From Phycisphaeraceae bacterium (GTDB lineage Bacteria > Planctomycetota > Phycisphaerae > Phycisphaerales > UBA1924), in the NCBI GenBank assembly GCA_020639215.1, contig JACKHA010000007.1, forward strand, positions 57,827 to 121,826: a DNA stretch of 64,000 nt. Reading direction: 5' to 3'. The stretch's first letter is position 1, and the number at the start of each line of letters is the position of its first letter. The translations under genes were made by a program, and so were the position numbers. Shown one piece after another: positions 25,583 to 36,925 of this stretch. The notes under the pieces are model-generated. The model made no database searches. It had not been told where the DNA came from and worked only from the letters and a program-made list of their open reading frames with translations.

Positions 25583-26281
25583 ATGAAGCTGAACTTTGTG
25601 CTTGCCGCGACGACGATGGCCGCCTTTGCCGGCCTCGCCCAGGCCGCGACCTTCTCGTTCGCGTCCGACACCAACCACACGGACTTCACGTTCGCCGGAT
25701 TCGGCTCGAACGTGAGCGACGCCAACGACCCGACCGACCCGGTCACGCTGCTGGTGGACGACACGAACGGCCCGCTGCCGGCCCTCGAGTTCGACGTCGA
25801 GTTCGACGCGGACTTCGAGATCGGCTACGTCTCGTCGGTCATGGTCGCTCCCGGCATCTTCACCCACAACTACAGCCTCAACGGCTCGTTCGCGTTCAGC
25901 AATCTCAGCGGCACGATCCTGACCGTGAACATCACCGACGGGGCGTTGATCGCCCTCGGCGGCCAGGCGTCCTGGGGCTCGACCGACACGATCCTCGGCT
26001 CGGACAACCCGGGCAGCGTCGAGTACATCTGGTCCGGCGGCGACCTGCCGGCCTACGGCGTGTTCAATGGCACCTCCGTCGGCATCGACGACGCCTCGTT
26101 CACGCTCACCTTCCTCCAGTCCGCCATGGCTTCCGGCGTCGGGCTGGGCACCGACATGCTGCCCAACGACGAGTGGCAGTCCGAGGGCTCGTACTCGGGC
26201 ACCGCGTTCTTCGTGCCCGCCCCCGGTGCCACCGCGCTGCTCGGCCTCTCGGCCCTGGTCGCGGCCCGGCGCCGTCGCTGA
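25583..26281 (+). CDS. Secreted protein with PEP-CTERM-like sorting tail
   Basis: 232 aa. GGAGAGG before the ATG decides the start; an in-frame ATG/GTG 33 nt upstream only adds Arg/Pro residues. The signal peptide MKLNFVLAATTMAAFAGLAQA is followed by an acidic, Asp/Thr-rich beta domain without recognised motif. It ends PAPGATALLGLSALVAARRRR, the same sorting layout as the protein at 2875. A strong terminator follows 37 bp after the stop. Confidence 0.85.
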   Translation: MKLNFVLAATTMAAFAGLAQAATFSFASDTNHTDFTFAGFGSNVSDANDPTDPVTLLVDDTNGPLPALEFDVEFDADFEIGYVSSVMVAPGIFTHNYSLNGSFAFSNLSGTILTVNITDGALIALGGQASWGSTDTILGSDNPGSVEYIWSGGDLPAYGVFNGTSVGIDDASFTLTFLQSAMASGVGLGTDMLPNDEWQSEGSYSGTAFFVPAPGATALLGLSALVAARRRR

Positions 26282-26318
26282 TCGTCGAACCTCCCGGCGT
26301 TCTCTTCGAAACACGAAC

Positions 26319-26345
26319 ACAGGCCCGGCACGACGCCGGGCCTGT
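26319..26345 (+). terminator. Rho-independent terminator
   Basis: ACAGGCCCGGC and its exact complement flank a 5-nt loop (ACGAC); TCGTTTCC follows on the plus strand. It terminates the PEP-CTERM-like gene and may also serve the convergent regulator gene. Confidence 0.8.
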
Positions 26346-26417
26346 TCGTTTCCGGGGCCCCACAACTCCGGTTGGCGCGAGCCGTGCCCCGATGTGTCTG
26401 AGCCGCCGGCCCGGGAT

Positions 26418-27131
26418 CTACTTCGCCCCGTCGAGCGTCCGAGGACCGGCGACTTCGAGCTCGGGCTCGTCGGCGTGCACGGAGGTCAGGCCGTAACGGA
26501 TGGCGAATCGCGCCAGTTCGACCCGGTTCGACGCCTCGAGCTTGTTGCCCAGCGACACCCTGTGCCACTCGATCGTCTTGACGGATCGATGCATCGCCTT
26601 GGCGATCTGGGCCGTGGTCAGGCCGCGGCCGATGTGCCCGAGGACCTCGATCTCTCGGTCGGTGAGCTTGGCGAGCGGGCCCATGTCGTGGGTCTGCGCG
26701 CGGCTCGTCGGCACGCCGCCGTCGCTCAGGCCCGGGCGCACGGGGCGGCTGACGCACAGGATGTACGTGCCCCCGTCGCCTTCGAGACTGAAGGGGCGCA
26801 GGTTGCACTGGATGAGCACGCCGCCGATGTAGCCCTCGAGGCACACCGGTTCGCGCTCGCGGGCGCACCTGGTGTACAGGCCGGTCCGTTCCTGCACGAT
26901 GCTTGGGGGCAGAAACGTGGCGATGGGCTTGCCCATCGCGTCTTCGCGCGTGGTGCCGAGCCACTCGAGGGCGGCTTCGTTGGCGTCTACGAACACGCCG
27001 TGCTCGTCGATCAGCGTCACGTAGTCGGAGACGACCGTGAACAGCAGGTCGCACGCGCGCTTCCACAGCGCGGGGTTCTCGGGACGGAGTGTCGGCCGCG
27101 CGGGCGACGACGGGGCGAACTCACTGGGCAT
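26418..27131 (-). CDS. PAS domain / LuxR-type helix-turn-helix regulator
   Basis: 237 aa. Residues about 25-130 form a PAS domain (LFTVVSDYVTLIDEHGVFVDANEAALEWLG). Residues about 155-215 are a LuxR-type DNA-binding domain with LTDREIEVLGHIGRGLTTAQIA and SVKTIEWHR. There is no receiver domain, so the signal is probably sensed by the PAS module itself. The start is the ATG at 27131 behind a GGAGGG stretch (12 nt away); a longer frame exists but is not PAS-like. No target is evident in the window. Confidence 0.9.
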   Translation of the reverse strand: MPSEFAPSSPARPTLRPENPALWKRACDLLFTVVSDYVTLIDEHGVFVDANEAALEWLGTTREDAMGKPIATFLPPSIVQERTGLYTRCAREREPVCLEGYIGGVLIQCNLRPFSLEGDGGTYILCVSRPVRPGLSDGGVPTSRAQTHDMGPLAKLTDREIEVLGHIGRGLTTAQIAKAMHRSVKTIEWHRVSLGNKLEASNRVELARFAIRYGLTSVHADEPELEVAGPRTLDGAK

Positions 27132-27356
27132 CACACGACCACCCTCCTTTTGGCCGGCGTCATGCCGGCTGGTCCTCGCTCCTTGAGCGGGGAAGGCATG
27201 AGCGTACAGGGGCGGGCGCTGCCTTGGCAAGGGGCATCGCACAACCCCGTGGTGATTGCACCCACTCTTCGATCGCCGTGGGTTTCTCGGGCCGAGCGGT
27301 TTCCGACGCGGCGGGCACCGTGTTTCTGGGGGAATCCCTGCGAGAGGCAGCGGGCG

Positions 27357-30300
27357 TTACGACACTCCATCGGGTCGATCCCGCCCGACCGAGCTGCCCC
27401 CGCCTCCGGGCGTCTGGACGCGAAGCCTGCCGCTGGCCGGGATTGCGGCGGAGCCGGAGACCAGGGCCCGCCACTCGCCTCCCGGTTCCAGGATTAACTG
27501 CGATCCGGGGAGCCCTCTCCCGCCCGCGCCCAGTCCGGGAGGCCCGATAACCCGGCGCTGGGCCAGCACCGAGCAGCGGACTGCCTCGCGGAACTCGAAC
27601 TCGCGGACGACGCCGTCGCCGCCCCGATGCGGGCCCGGGCCGCCGGAGTTCTCGCGGAGCCCGAACCGCCTGACGAGAACCGGCAGACGCTGTTCGAGCA
27701 CCTCGGCGTCGGTGATCCTGGTGTTGGTCATGTGCGTGTGTACGCCGGACGCGCCCGGGGCGTGGGGCGTGGCTCCCGCGCCGCCGCAGATCGTCTCGTA
27801 GCAGCCCCACGTGTCGGTGCCGAACGAGACGTTGTTCATGGTGCCCTGGCTGGCCGCGGCGAGCCCGAGGGCCAGCAGGAGCACGTCGACGATCCGCTGG
27901 CTCGTCTCCACGTTCCCCGCGGCCACCGCCGGCCCGTCGCCCGACGCCCAGGCATCGGCGGGATCGAGCAGCGAGCCCAACGGGATCCGCAGGTCGATCG
28001 CCCGCAACAGGCCCTCGTTCAGCGGCATCTCCTCGCCCGCGAGCACCCGGAGCGTGTACAGCACCGCGGCCGTCGTGATCGCGCGCGTGGCGTTGTAGTT
28101 CGCGCGATGGACGGCGCCGGAGCCGGTGAAGTCGATGGTCGCGGCGGGGCCCGGCCCGTCGGCGCCGGGCTCTTGATCGACGCGCCGCTCGTGCACCGAG
28201 ATCGTTGCGACGATCGGCGTCCCGTCGTCGAGCCCGTCGGCGTACTCGTACGCTCCCGGGGCCACGCGCCCGAGCGCCGCGCGCAGTCTCGACTCGGCCC
28301 GCGCCGTCAACGCTGTGCAGAAGGCGCCCGCGCGTTCGAGCCCCGTCCTGGTGAACAGGTCGACCACGGCGTGGTGCGCGTGCCGGTTCGCCGCCAGGGC
28401 CGCGCGGATGTCGGCGAGGTTCTGGTCGACGGCGCGCGACGGGTGCGCCCCGCCGCGGAGCAGGCGCTCGATCGTTTCGAACCCGCTCCGCCCGGTACGC
28501 ACGAGGTGCATCGGGCGGATGACCACGCCCTCTTCTGAAAGCCGCGTCGCCCCGGCCGGCATCGAGCCGGGGGACACGCCGCCGATCTCCGCGTGGTGGG
28601 CCCGGCTCGCGGCGAACGCGATCAGGCGCGGCCCGCCGGGCGTCTGGGCGTGGATCGGCGTCACCAGCGTCACGTCGGGCAGGTGCGACCCGCCGAATGC
28701 AGGGTGGTTTGTGATGACGGTGTCGCCGGGCGAAAGCTCGATCGCCCCCTGCAGCGCCCGCGCGCACAACCCCATCGCCCCCAGGTGCACCGGGATGTGC
28801 GGCGCGTTGACGAGCAGCTCGCCCTCCGGCGAGAGCAGTGCGCAGGAGAAGTCGAGGCGCTCCTTCACGTTAACCGACAGGGCCGTCCGGCGCAGCATCT
28901 CGCCCATGTCGTCGGCGATGGCGGTGAGGGCGGCGACGAACAGCTCGAGCGCGACGGGCGAATCGCCGGCCTCTGCTCGGGAGCCCGGCGCCGAACGCGC
29001 ACGTCCAACTCCACCGGGTGCATCGGCGCGCCGCCGACCCATGGCGATCGCGCCCGAACCGTCGACCGAAGCCGACCAGCCCACGGGCACGAACGTCGTC
29101 GCGTGGTCGTCGCAGACGATCGCCGGGCCGGGCAGGCTCGTCCCCGGTCGCATCCGATCGCGTGCGACTCGCGCGGCGTCACGCCACGCACCCTGGCAGT
29201 AGACGCGGATCGGCACGGTGTCCGGTTCGGCGCCGGCGCTTGTCGTGCCGCGAGTCTCGCGACCTGCTCGTGGGTCCGGCTCTCGCGAGTCGCAGCCCCC
29301 CGATCCGGCGGCATCACCCGCCGCGACTACGAGCAGCGACTCGATCTCGATGGCGGTGGTCGCCGGCCCGTGCCCAAACATGCGCTCGTACGCCGCGGCA
29401 AACAGCGCCGGCACGCGGGCCGCGTCGCCCGCGTCAACGTCGAGCGTCGCCGACTGGCCCGGCACACGCACCCGCGCCTCGCGGCGCACGAGGCTCACGC
29501 GGGCCGCGTCGACGCCCTTGGCGACAACGCCCGCGATCGCCTCACCCGCGAGCTCGTCGAGCAGCCCGACGAGCCACGCAGGCACAGCCGCGACTTCAAC
29601 GGACGTTCCCGCGGCTTGATCGGCCGCCCTCGACGAGGCCGCCTCCCACGTCGAGAGCACCTGCCGCTGGGGCGCGTGTTCCACCCGCGCCACCGCCAGC
29701 CCGCGCGCCGACAGCACGCCGGCCTCCGGTGGCACAACCACATCGTCGATGTCCAGGCGCTCGGCCAGCGCGCACGCGTGCAGCCCGCCGGCCCCGCCGA
29801 ACGCGACCAGCGTGTACGACGCGGGGTCCTCGCCCTGGCGGATCGAGATCCGACGGATCGCGTCGCCCATCCGCTCGTCGGCCAGGGTCAGGAAGCCCTC
29901 GAGCAGCGCTTCGAGCGTCATCGCGCCGCCGGTGCCCGCGTGGTGGGCGGTCACGTCCGCGAGCACATCTGCCGCGCGCCGGCGCGCCGCGTCCACGTCG
30001 ATCGGGATTCCGAACCGATCCGGCGCCAGCCGCCCGAGCAGGAGGTGGCAGTCGGTCACCGTCAGCGGCCCGCCGGCGCCGTAGCACGCCGGCCCCGGCG
30101 ACGCCCCCGCCGACTCCGGCCCGACCCGCAGCTCGCCGCGATCGAACGAACAAATCGACCCGCCCCCGGCCGCCACCGTCTCAACGCCCACCGCCGGCGC
30201 GACCACCCGCGCATCGCCGACGCGGTGCTGGCGCAGCAGCGGGAACGCCCGCGTGGAGGTCGAAGCGCACCGGGCCACGTCCGTGCTCGTGCCGCCCATG

Positions 30301-31388
30301 TCGAACGTGATGATCCGTTCGCGCCCGGCCCGCTGGCCCGCCCACGCCGCGCCGAGCAACCCGCCCGCCGGGCCCGAGAGCAGCGAGTCTTTCGGGTGGA
30401 ACTCGTCCGCGCTGGCCAGCCCGCCCGCGCTGGTCATCACGTGCAGGCTCCCCCGGGGGCCCAGGCCCCGGCGCACCGCGGCCAGGTAGTCCCCCACAAC
30501 GGGCGACAGGTACGCATCGACCACCGCCGATTGCGCCCGCGCCAGGAACCCGATCAACGCGGACAGTTCCGCCGAAGCGCTGACGTGCTCGAATCCGACC
30601 TCGCGCAGCATCGCTGCCACGGCACGTTCATGTGCCGGGTTGGCCCACGAGTGCAGCAGCGCGACCGCGGCGGTCGTGTGCCCCGCCGCCAGCGCGGCCT
30701 CGGCCGCGGGGCGCACCGGGCCCAGATCCAGGGCCTCGAGCACCGAGCCCGATGCGTCCAGGCGCTCGGGCACCTCGATCGACACCGTGTGCAGCGGGGC
30801 CGGCTTGGTGATGTCCAGCGCGAACAGGTCCGGGCGCGACTGGTCGCCGATCTCGAGCAGGTCGCCAAACCCCTGCGTGATGAACAGCACCGGCGGATGG
30901 CCGCGCCTCTCGAGCAGGGCGTTGGTGCCGCGCGTGGTTGCCAAACGCATGTCGATTTCGGGCAGGTCGGCGTCGGCGGGGGTTTGCGTGGCGATCCGGG
31001 CGGCCAGGATCGGCGGCGACCACGGCGCCTGGACCTCGAACGGCGCGCCGGGCGGCAGCGCGTCGATCGCGATCGGCGTCGCGAGGGAGATACGGCCCCC
31101 GGTGTGCGACCGAACGACCGATTCGGCCGCCGGGTCTCGTGGTCCGGCCGGGCCGCCCGCTCGATCCCTCCCTCGGGCGATCAGTCGGGCTCCGTCCAGC
31201 ACGCCATCCGGCTCGCTCCAATCCGCCCGGATGGTCATTCCGTCCGGGCGGGCGAGCACTCGCCCCCGGACCGCCGAGGACGACAGCACCTTGAGACGGG
31301 TCGTCTGGCCCGTCGGCGCGGTCGCCAGGCAGTCCGTGAACGTGCCGCCGGTGTCCACCGAGAGCCGCCACGGGACGGGGTTCCGCAT
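27357..31388 (-). CDS. Fused hydantoinase/5-oxoprolinase (HyuA-HyuB type)
   Basis: 1343 aa. The N-terminal HyuA part starts with LSVDTGGTFTDC and includes LATTRGTNALLERRG and FDMGGTSTDVA, the ATP-binding actin-like fold. The HyuB part begins near residue 750 with LELFVAALTAIADDMGEMLRRTA and contains NVKERLDFSCALLSPEG and NHPAFGGSHLPDVT. ATP-dependent 5-oxoprolinases of about 1250-1290 aa have this order and convert 5-oxoproline to glutamate; hydantoinases and acetone carboxylases are relatives, so the substrate is not certain. Extra Gly/Arg-rich linkers account for the greater length. The start is 7 nt after a TACGCT hexamer. Confidence 0.9.
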   Translation of the reverse strand: MRNPVPWRLSVDTGGTFTDCLATAPTGQTTRLKVLSSSAVRGRVLARPDGMTIRADWSEPDGVLDGARLIARGRDRAGGPAGPRDPAAESVVRSHTGGRISLATPIAIDALPPGAPFEVQAPWSPPILAARIATQTPADADLPEIDMRLATTRGTNALLERRGHPPVLFITQGFGDLLEIGDQSRPDLFALDITKPAPLHTVSIEVPERLDASGSVLEALDLGPVRPAAEAALAAGHTTAAVALLHSWANPAHERAVAAMLREVGFEHVSASAELSALIGFLARAQSAVVDAYLSPVVGDYLAAVRRGLGPRGSLHVMTSAGGLASADEFHPKDSLLSGPAGGLLGAAWAGQRAGRERIITFDMGGTSTDVARCASTSTRAFPLLRQHRVGDARVVAPAVGVETVAAGGGSICSFDRGELRVGPESAGASPGPACYGAGGPLTVTDCHLLLGRLAPDRFGIPIDVDAARRRAADVLADVTAHHAGTGGAMTLEALLEGFLTLADERMGDAIRRISIRQGEDPASYTLVAFGGAGGLHACALAERLDIDDVVVPPEAGVLSARGLAVARVEHAPQRQVLSTWEAASSRAADQAAGTSVEVAAVPAWLVGLLDELAGEAIAGVVAKGVDAARVSLVRREARVRVPGQSATLDVDAGDAARVPALFAAAYERMFGHGPATTAIEIESLLVVAAGDAAGSGGCDSREPDPRAGRETRGTTSAGAEPDTVPIRVYCQGAWRDAARVARDRMRPGTSLPGPAIVCDDHATTFVPVGWSASVDGSGAIAMGRRRADAPGGVGRARSAPGSRAEAGDSPVALELFVAALTAIADDMGEMLRRTALSVNVKERLDFSCALLSPEGELLVNAPHIPVHLGAMGLCARALQGAIELSPGDTVITNHPAFGGSHLPDVTLVTPIHAQTPGGPRLIAFAASRAHHAEIGGVSPGSMPAGATRLSEEGVVIRPMHLVRTGRSGFETIERLLRGGAHPSRAVDQNLADIRAALAANRHAHHAVVDLFTRTGLERAGAFCTALTARAESRLRAALGRVAPGAYEYADGLDDGTPIVATISVHERRVDQEPGADGPGPAATIDFTGSGAVHRANYNATRAITTAAVLYTLRVLAGEEMPLNEGLLRAIDLRIPLGSLLDPADAWASGDGPAVAAGNVETSQRIVDVLLLALGLAAASQGTMNNVSFGTDTWGCYETICGGAGATPHAPGASGVHTHMTNTRITDAEVLEQRLPVLVRRFGLRENSGGPGPHRGGDGVVREFEFREAVRCSVLAQRRVIGPPGLGAGGRGLPGSQLILEPGGEWRALVSGSAAIPASGRLRVQTPGGGGSSVGRDRPDGVS

Positions 31389-31395
31389 GGGGGCG

Positions 31396-31401
31396 AGCGT
31401 A
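31396..31401 (-). promoter_or_regulatory. Putative -10 element of the oxoprolinase gene (leaderless arrangement)
   Basis: Minus-strand order is TACGCT-N7-ATG, with only cytosines and one guanine in the spacer and no ribosome binding site. Confidence 0.45.
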
Positions 31402-31494
31402 GCGACCGGCGAACGACGATCGACCCTCCGGCCAGGCAAGCGAGGACCGAATTGGTACAGGATTGCGATCTACCGATCAAATCCCGCGTGGGGC

Positions 31495-31522
31495 TTGTCG
31501 ATCGGATTTCATTCGGTATACT
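31495..31522 (+). promoter_or_regulatory. Promoter of the SnoaL-like gene (leaderless)
   Basis: TTGTCG (31495-31500), a 16-nt spacer and TATACT (31517-31522), then CTGGTT and the ATG. The -10 differs from consensus at one base, making this the best-defined promoter of the leaderless set. Confidence 0.65.
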
Positions 31523-31528
31523 CTGGTT

Positions 31529-31945
31529 ATGAGCACCACATTCCCCACCCCGACCCCCACCGTGACCGACACCACCGCCGCCCGCTTCCACGAGATGCTG
31601 AGCGCCGGGCAGTACCACGAGGCGATGGAGGAGCTGTACGCCGACAACGCCCGCCACGTCGAGGCGATGGAGATGCCCGGCAGCCCGTACAAGCGGATCA
31701 CCGAGGGCAAGGCGAACCTCCTCAAGATGTCCGAGCATTGGGGCAAGACCACGACCGTCCACAGCGCGTCGTGCGCCAAGCCCATCGTCAACGGCGACCA
31801 GTTCGTCTGCGAGATGAAGATGGACTGCACCTCCAGCGAGGGGCCCATGGCCGGCCAGCGCATGGAGATGCAGGAGACCTGCCTCTACACCGTTGACAAG
31901 AGCGGCAAGATCAGCGAGGCCAAGTTCTTCTACTCCTGCGGCTGA
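31529..31945 (+). CDS. SnoaL/NTF2-like fold protein
   Basis: 138 aa. The layout fits the cone-shaped NTF2-like fold: ARFHEMLSAGQYHEAMEELYADNARHVE at the N-terminus, then strands ending in YTVDKSGKISEAKFFY. Members include polyketide cyclases, isomerases and stress proteins; no catalytic residue can be named. There is no ribosome binding site, and the start coincides with the predicted transcription start. It is divergent from the oxoprolinase gene, with 140 bp between the starts. Confidence 0.75.
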   Translation: MSTTFPTPTPTVTDTTAARFHEMLSAGQYHEAMEELYADNARHVEAMEMPGSPYKRITEGKANLLKMSEHWGKTTTVHSASCAKPIVNGDQFVCEMKMDCTSSEGPMAGQRMEMQETCLYTVDKSGKISEAKFFYSCG

Positions 31946-32116
31946 GGCCGGCGGCTCGCGATCTCGTCATGGCTCGGTGATGCAGCGACCCCTGCGGCCC
32001 GAGAGCCGTCGCGCGGCGCCCGCGCCCCGGCCTCCGGATACGACGACCGGTTTGCGGTATCGTGGTCCCCTGCGGGCGTGGGCACTTTGCCTTGGCCCGA
32101 GCCAGGAGGCCGCGTT

Positions 32117-33100
32117 ATGCCCGATCCGATCGATCGTCGCTCCTTCGTTGGTTCCGTGGCCTCGGCCGCGGCGGTCGTCGGCGGCGCGGGGCTGGGCGGG
32201 GTTTCGGTCGCCGCGGCCCGCGATCGTGGGATCGTCACGCCGCAGCCGGACACAGACGCGGCGGCCCGGACCACTGCGTTCAACCTCGCCTACGCCCCGC
32301 ACTTCGGCATGTTCCGCAACCTCGCCGGCGACGACCTGCTCGACCAGCTCCGATTCATGGGCGACGAGGGCTTCACGGCCCTGGAAGACAACGGCATGGC
32401 GGGGCGCCCCGTCGAGCAGCAGGAGGCCATCACCCGCGAGATGGTTCGACTGGGCATGCGGATGGGCGTGTTCGTGGTCAACATGGGCACGGCGTGGAGC
32501 CCGACGCTTGCGACCGGGCGGGGCGACGCGAGGGACCAGTTTCTCGCCGAATGCCGCGCCGCGGTCGAGGTCGCCAAGCGCGTGGGCGCGACGTGGATGA
32601 CGGTCGTGCCCGGCACGCTCGACGCCCGCCTCGAACTCGACTACCAGAACGCCAACGTGATCGACGCGCTCCGGCGCGGGGCCGAGATCTTCGAGCCGCA
32701 TGGCCTGGTCATGGTCCTCGAACCGCTCAACCACCGACGCGACCACCCCGGGCTGTTCCTCACGCGCACGAGCCAGGCCCACATGCTCTGCCGCGCCGTG
32801 GACAGCCCGGCCTGCAAGATCCTGTTCGACGCCTACCACCAGCAGATCAGCGAGGGGAACCTGATCCCCAACATCGATCTGGCGTGGGACGAGATCGCGT
32901 ACATCCAGGTCGGCGACAACCCGGGGCGGAAGGAGCCGGGCACGGGCGAGATCAACTACCGCAACGTCTTTGCCCATCTTCACGCCAGGGGCTACACCGG
33001 CATCATCGGCATGGAGCACGGCAACAGCCGCCCGGGGGCCGAGGGCGAACGAGCCGTCATCGACGCGTATCGGACGGCCGACGCGTTCGATGCGCGCTAG
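32117..33100 (+). CDS. Hydroxypyruvate isomerase-like TIM-barrel protein with Tat signal
   Basis: 327 aa. AGGAGG lies 7 nt before the ATG. The N-terminus DRRSFVGSVASAAAVVGGAGL is a twin-arginine signal, so the enzyme is exported folded. The barrel shows the Hyi-family segments FGMFRNL, VVPGTLD, MVLEPLNHRRDHPG (metal-binding Glu), ILFDAYHQQISEGN and IGMEHGNS. The classical role is hydroxypyruvate to tartronate semialdehyde; export of such a barrel is common in planctomycetes, where real substrates are mostly untested. It stands alone, with a separate gene 163 bp downstream. Confidence 0.85.
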   Translation: MPDPIDRRSFVGSVASAAAVVGGAGLGGVSVAAARDRGIVTPQPDTDAAARTTAFNLAYAPHFGMFRNLAGDDLLDQLRFMGDEGFTALEDNGMAGRPVEQQEAITREMVRLGMRMGVFVVNMGTAWSPTLATGRGDARDQFLAECRAAVEVAKRVGATWMTVVPGTLDARLELDYQNANVIDALRRGAEIFEPHGLVMVLEPLNHRRDHPGLFLTRTSQAHMLCRAVDSPACKILFDAYHQQISEGNLIPNIDLAWDEIAYIQVGDNPGRKEPGTGEINYRNVFAHLHARGYTGIIGMEHGNSRPGAEGERAVIDAYRTADAFDAR

Positions 33101-33263
33101 CCGGATTGGACCGGCGGGCATGGGCGGGTGGTCCGAGATCGTGCGGATCGGGCTTGCATGCGGCATGCGCGGCGCGCGGAATCGCAACCGGACCGGATCG
33201 GCTGCGTACCACCTGCCTCTTGGCCGATCTCTGGCCGCTCAGGGGGGGCGAGGGAATCTCCGC

Positions 33264-34517
33264 ATGGACGTGTCGGGCGCTTGCGTTTTGGCCCTGGCGG
33301 TGATGGCACTGATCTGGACGGGCGACGGGCCGGCGCCCGAGGGCCCGGATCCGGGGCGTGGCGGCGACGCGATCGTCCACTCGACGCCCGCCGAGCCAGC
33401 TCAGCGCGAGGCTTGCGACGAGAGCTGTGGTTCGGACGAGCCGCAGCGGGAGCGGTCCGCAACGGACGCCCGCGACCTCGACCCGGCCCGGAACATCGCC
33501 GCGGCGGCCGCCCTGCTCCGGGCGTACGCACCGCTTGTCGAGACGGGTGAGCGCGATGTCGCCGACGCCGCCGGGGGCAACAATTGGACCCAGCGCCTCG
33601 ACGAATCGCTCGATCGTGTCGAGAACGACGACGATCTGTTTGCGGCGATCGTTGATCTGCTCGGGCCGCTCGGTGCGCACGGGTTCGTGTTTGTCCGCAC
33701 GACGGACGGGCGATCGTGGCGCCGGGATGAGTCCCGAGGCTTCGGGGTGTCGGACGGTCCGTCCGACCCGGAGGCCGCGATCATCGAGTCGTACCTGGCC
33801 GGCGACGGCGGCTCGTCGGCATGGCACCCGCAAGACCCGGGCTTTGTGATCGCCCGCCTGCGCGACGGCACGCTGTACGCGCGTCCATCGCTCGCCTCGC
33901 CCGGCGGTCGGGCACCGGACTACGACGCCGGGCTCGGTGAGTTGCTGCGAGGCCTGGCGCGGGGCGAGGCGGTGGTCGTCGATCTGCGATTCGGCGACGC
34001 CGATCTCGGCACTGGCCCGTGGGATCTTGCGGCCCTGCTGATCGATGAGCCCGCCCGTCGGCCACGGCTCGAGCGATTCGACCCCGCCTCTGGTGCGTTC
34101 GCCGGCGCGTCGGCGAACGAGATGCTGGCGGACCCAAGTCGCCCCACCGGGCCGATCATCCTGTTGACCGGCCGCAACACGCGCGGCGCGAGCGAGGCCC
34201 TCGTGCTGGCCGCCATGCCGAGCCTTCGCGTCACGCGGATCGGCGGGGCGACGTCCGGGCGCCTGTCGAGAGCGACGGTTGTCGAGCTGCCGAATGGCTG
34301 GCGCGTCGGTCTGCCGTCGCAGCGGCTCGTTGCCGGCAACGGCGACTCGTTCGACGGGCGGGGCGTGCCGGCGCATATCGCTGCGCCCGCCAGTCCCGCG
34401 GACGCCGCGCGCGGTCGCGACGCGGCTCTCGACGCGGCGCTGGCGTACCTCGAACGGCTCCGTCGATCCGGCCTGCTGCCCGAGCGCGAACCGGCTGCAG
34501 CGTCGGCGCTCGACTGA
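33264..34517 (+). CDS. S41-peptidase-like secreted protein, possibly inactive
   Basis: 417 aa from the ATG at 33264, which opens a signal-like segment (SGACVLALAVMALIW). Residues from about 220 resemble the C-terminal-processing-protease fold: AVVVDLRFGDADLG, then PIILLTGRNTRGASEALVLAA and IGGATSGRLS. In S41 enzymes the nucleophilic Ser is three residues before the conserved Glu of this helix; here that position is Gly (RGASE). Catalysis by the usual Ser/Lys dyad is therefore doubtful. The N-terminal 190 residues are acidic and helical with no known family. It converges with rpoD. Confidence 0.65.
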   Translation: MDVSGACVLALAVMALIWTGDGPAPEGPDPGRGGDAIVHSTPAEPAQREACDESCGSDEPQRERSATDARDLDPARNIAAAAALLRAYAPLVETGERDVADAAGGNNWTQRLDESLDRVENDDDLFAAIVDLLGPLGAHGFVFVRTTDGRSWRRDESRGFGVSDGPSDPEAAIIESYLAGDGGSSAWHPQDPGFVIARLRDGTLYARPSLASPGGRAPDYDAGLGELLRGLARGEAVVVDLRFGDADLGTGPWDLAALLIDEPARRPRLERFDPASGAFAGASANEMLADPSRPTGPIILLTGRNTRGASEALVLAAMPSLRVTRIGGATSGRLSRATVVELPNGWRVGLPSQRLVAGNGDSFDGRGVPAHIAAPASPADAARGRDAALDAALAYLERLRRSGLLPEREPAAASALD

Positions 34518-34598
34518 CGACAACCGGGCGCGGTGCGATCGGCTGCGGGCCGGAGGCCTGCAACCCCAACGCATGTGCCGACCGTTCGCTCGACGCGA

Positions 34599-36710
<2,112 letters not shown>

Positions 36711-36925
36711 ATCGCGCTCCTGTCGATCCCGGGCGTCCGCCCTGACGCCCCCACCATTTGAAACCAGCGACCGGAGGCGCGCCACCCGCGCCGCCGCCCG
36801 CTCCCTCTCGTCTCGCGTCGGCGGTGCGGGCAAGCCGCAACGCCGGGCGATTCCCACCTTCCACCCCACCGACCACACGATCCAACCCCGAGCGCCGTCT
36901 GTCGGCGGCGCGCGTTCTGCTCGAT

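Noticed and set aside
28593..31532. Plus-strand 979-codon frame opposite the oxoprolinase gene
   Set aside because: The Arg/Gly/His-rich translation has no family motif, and the minus-strand gene has complete HyuA and HyuB signatures.
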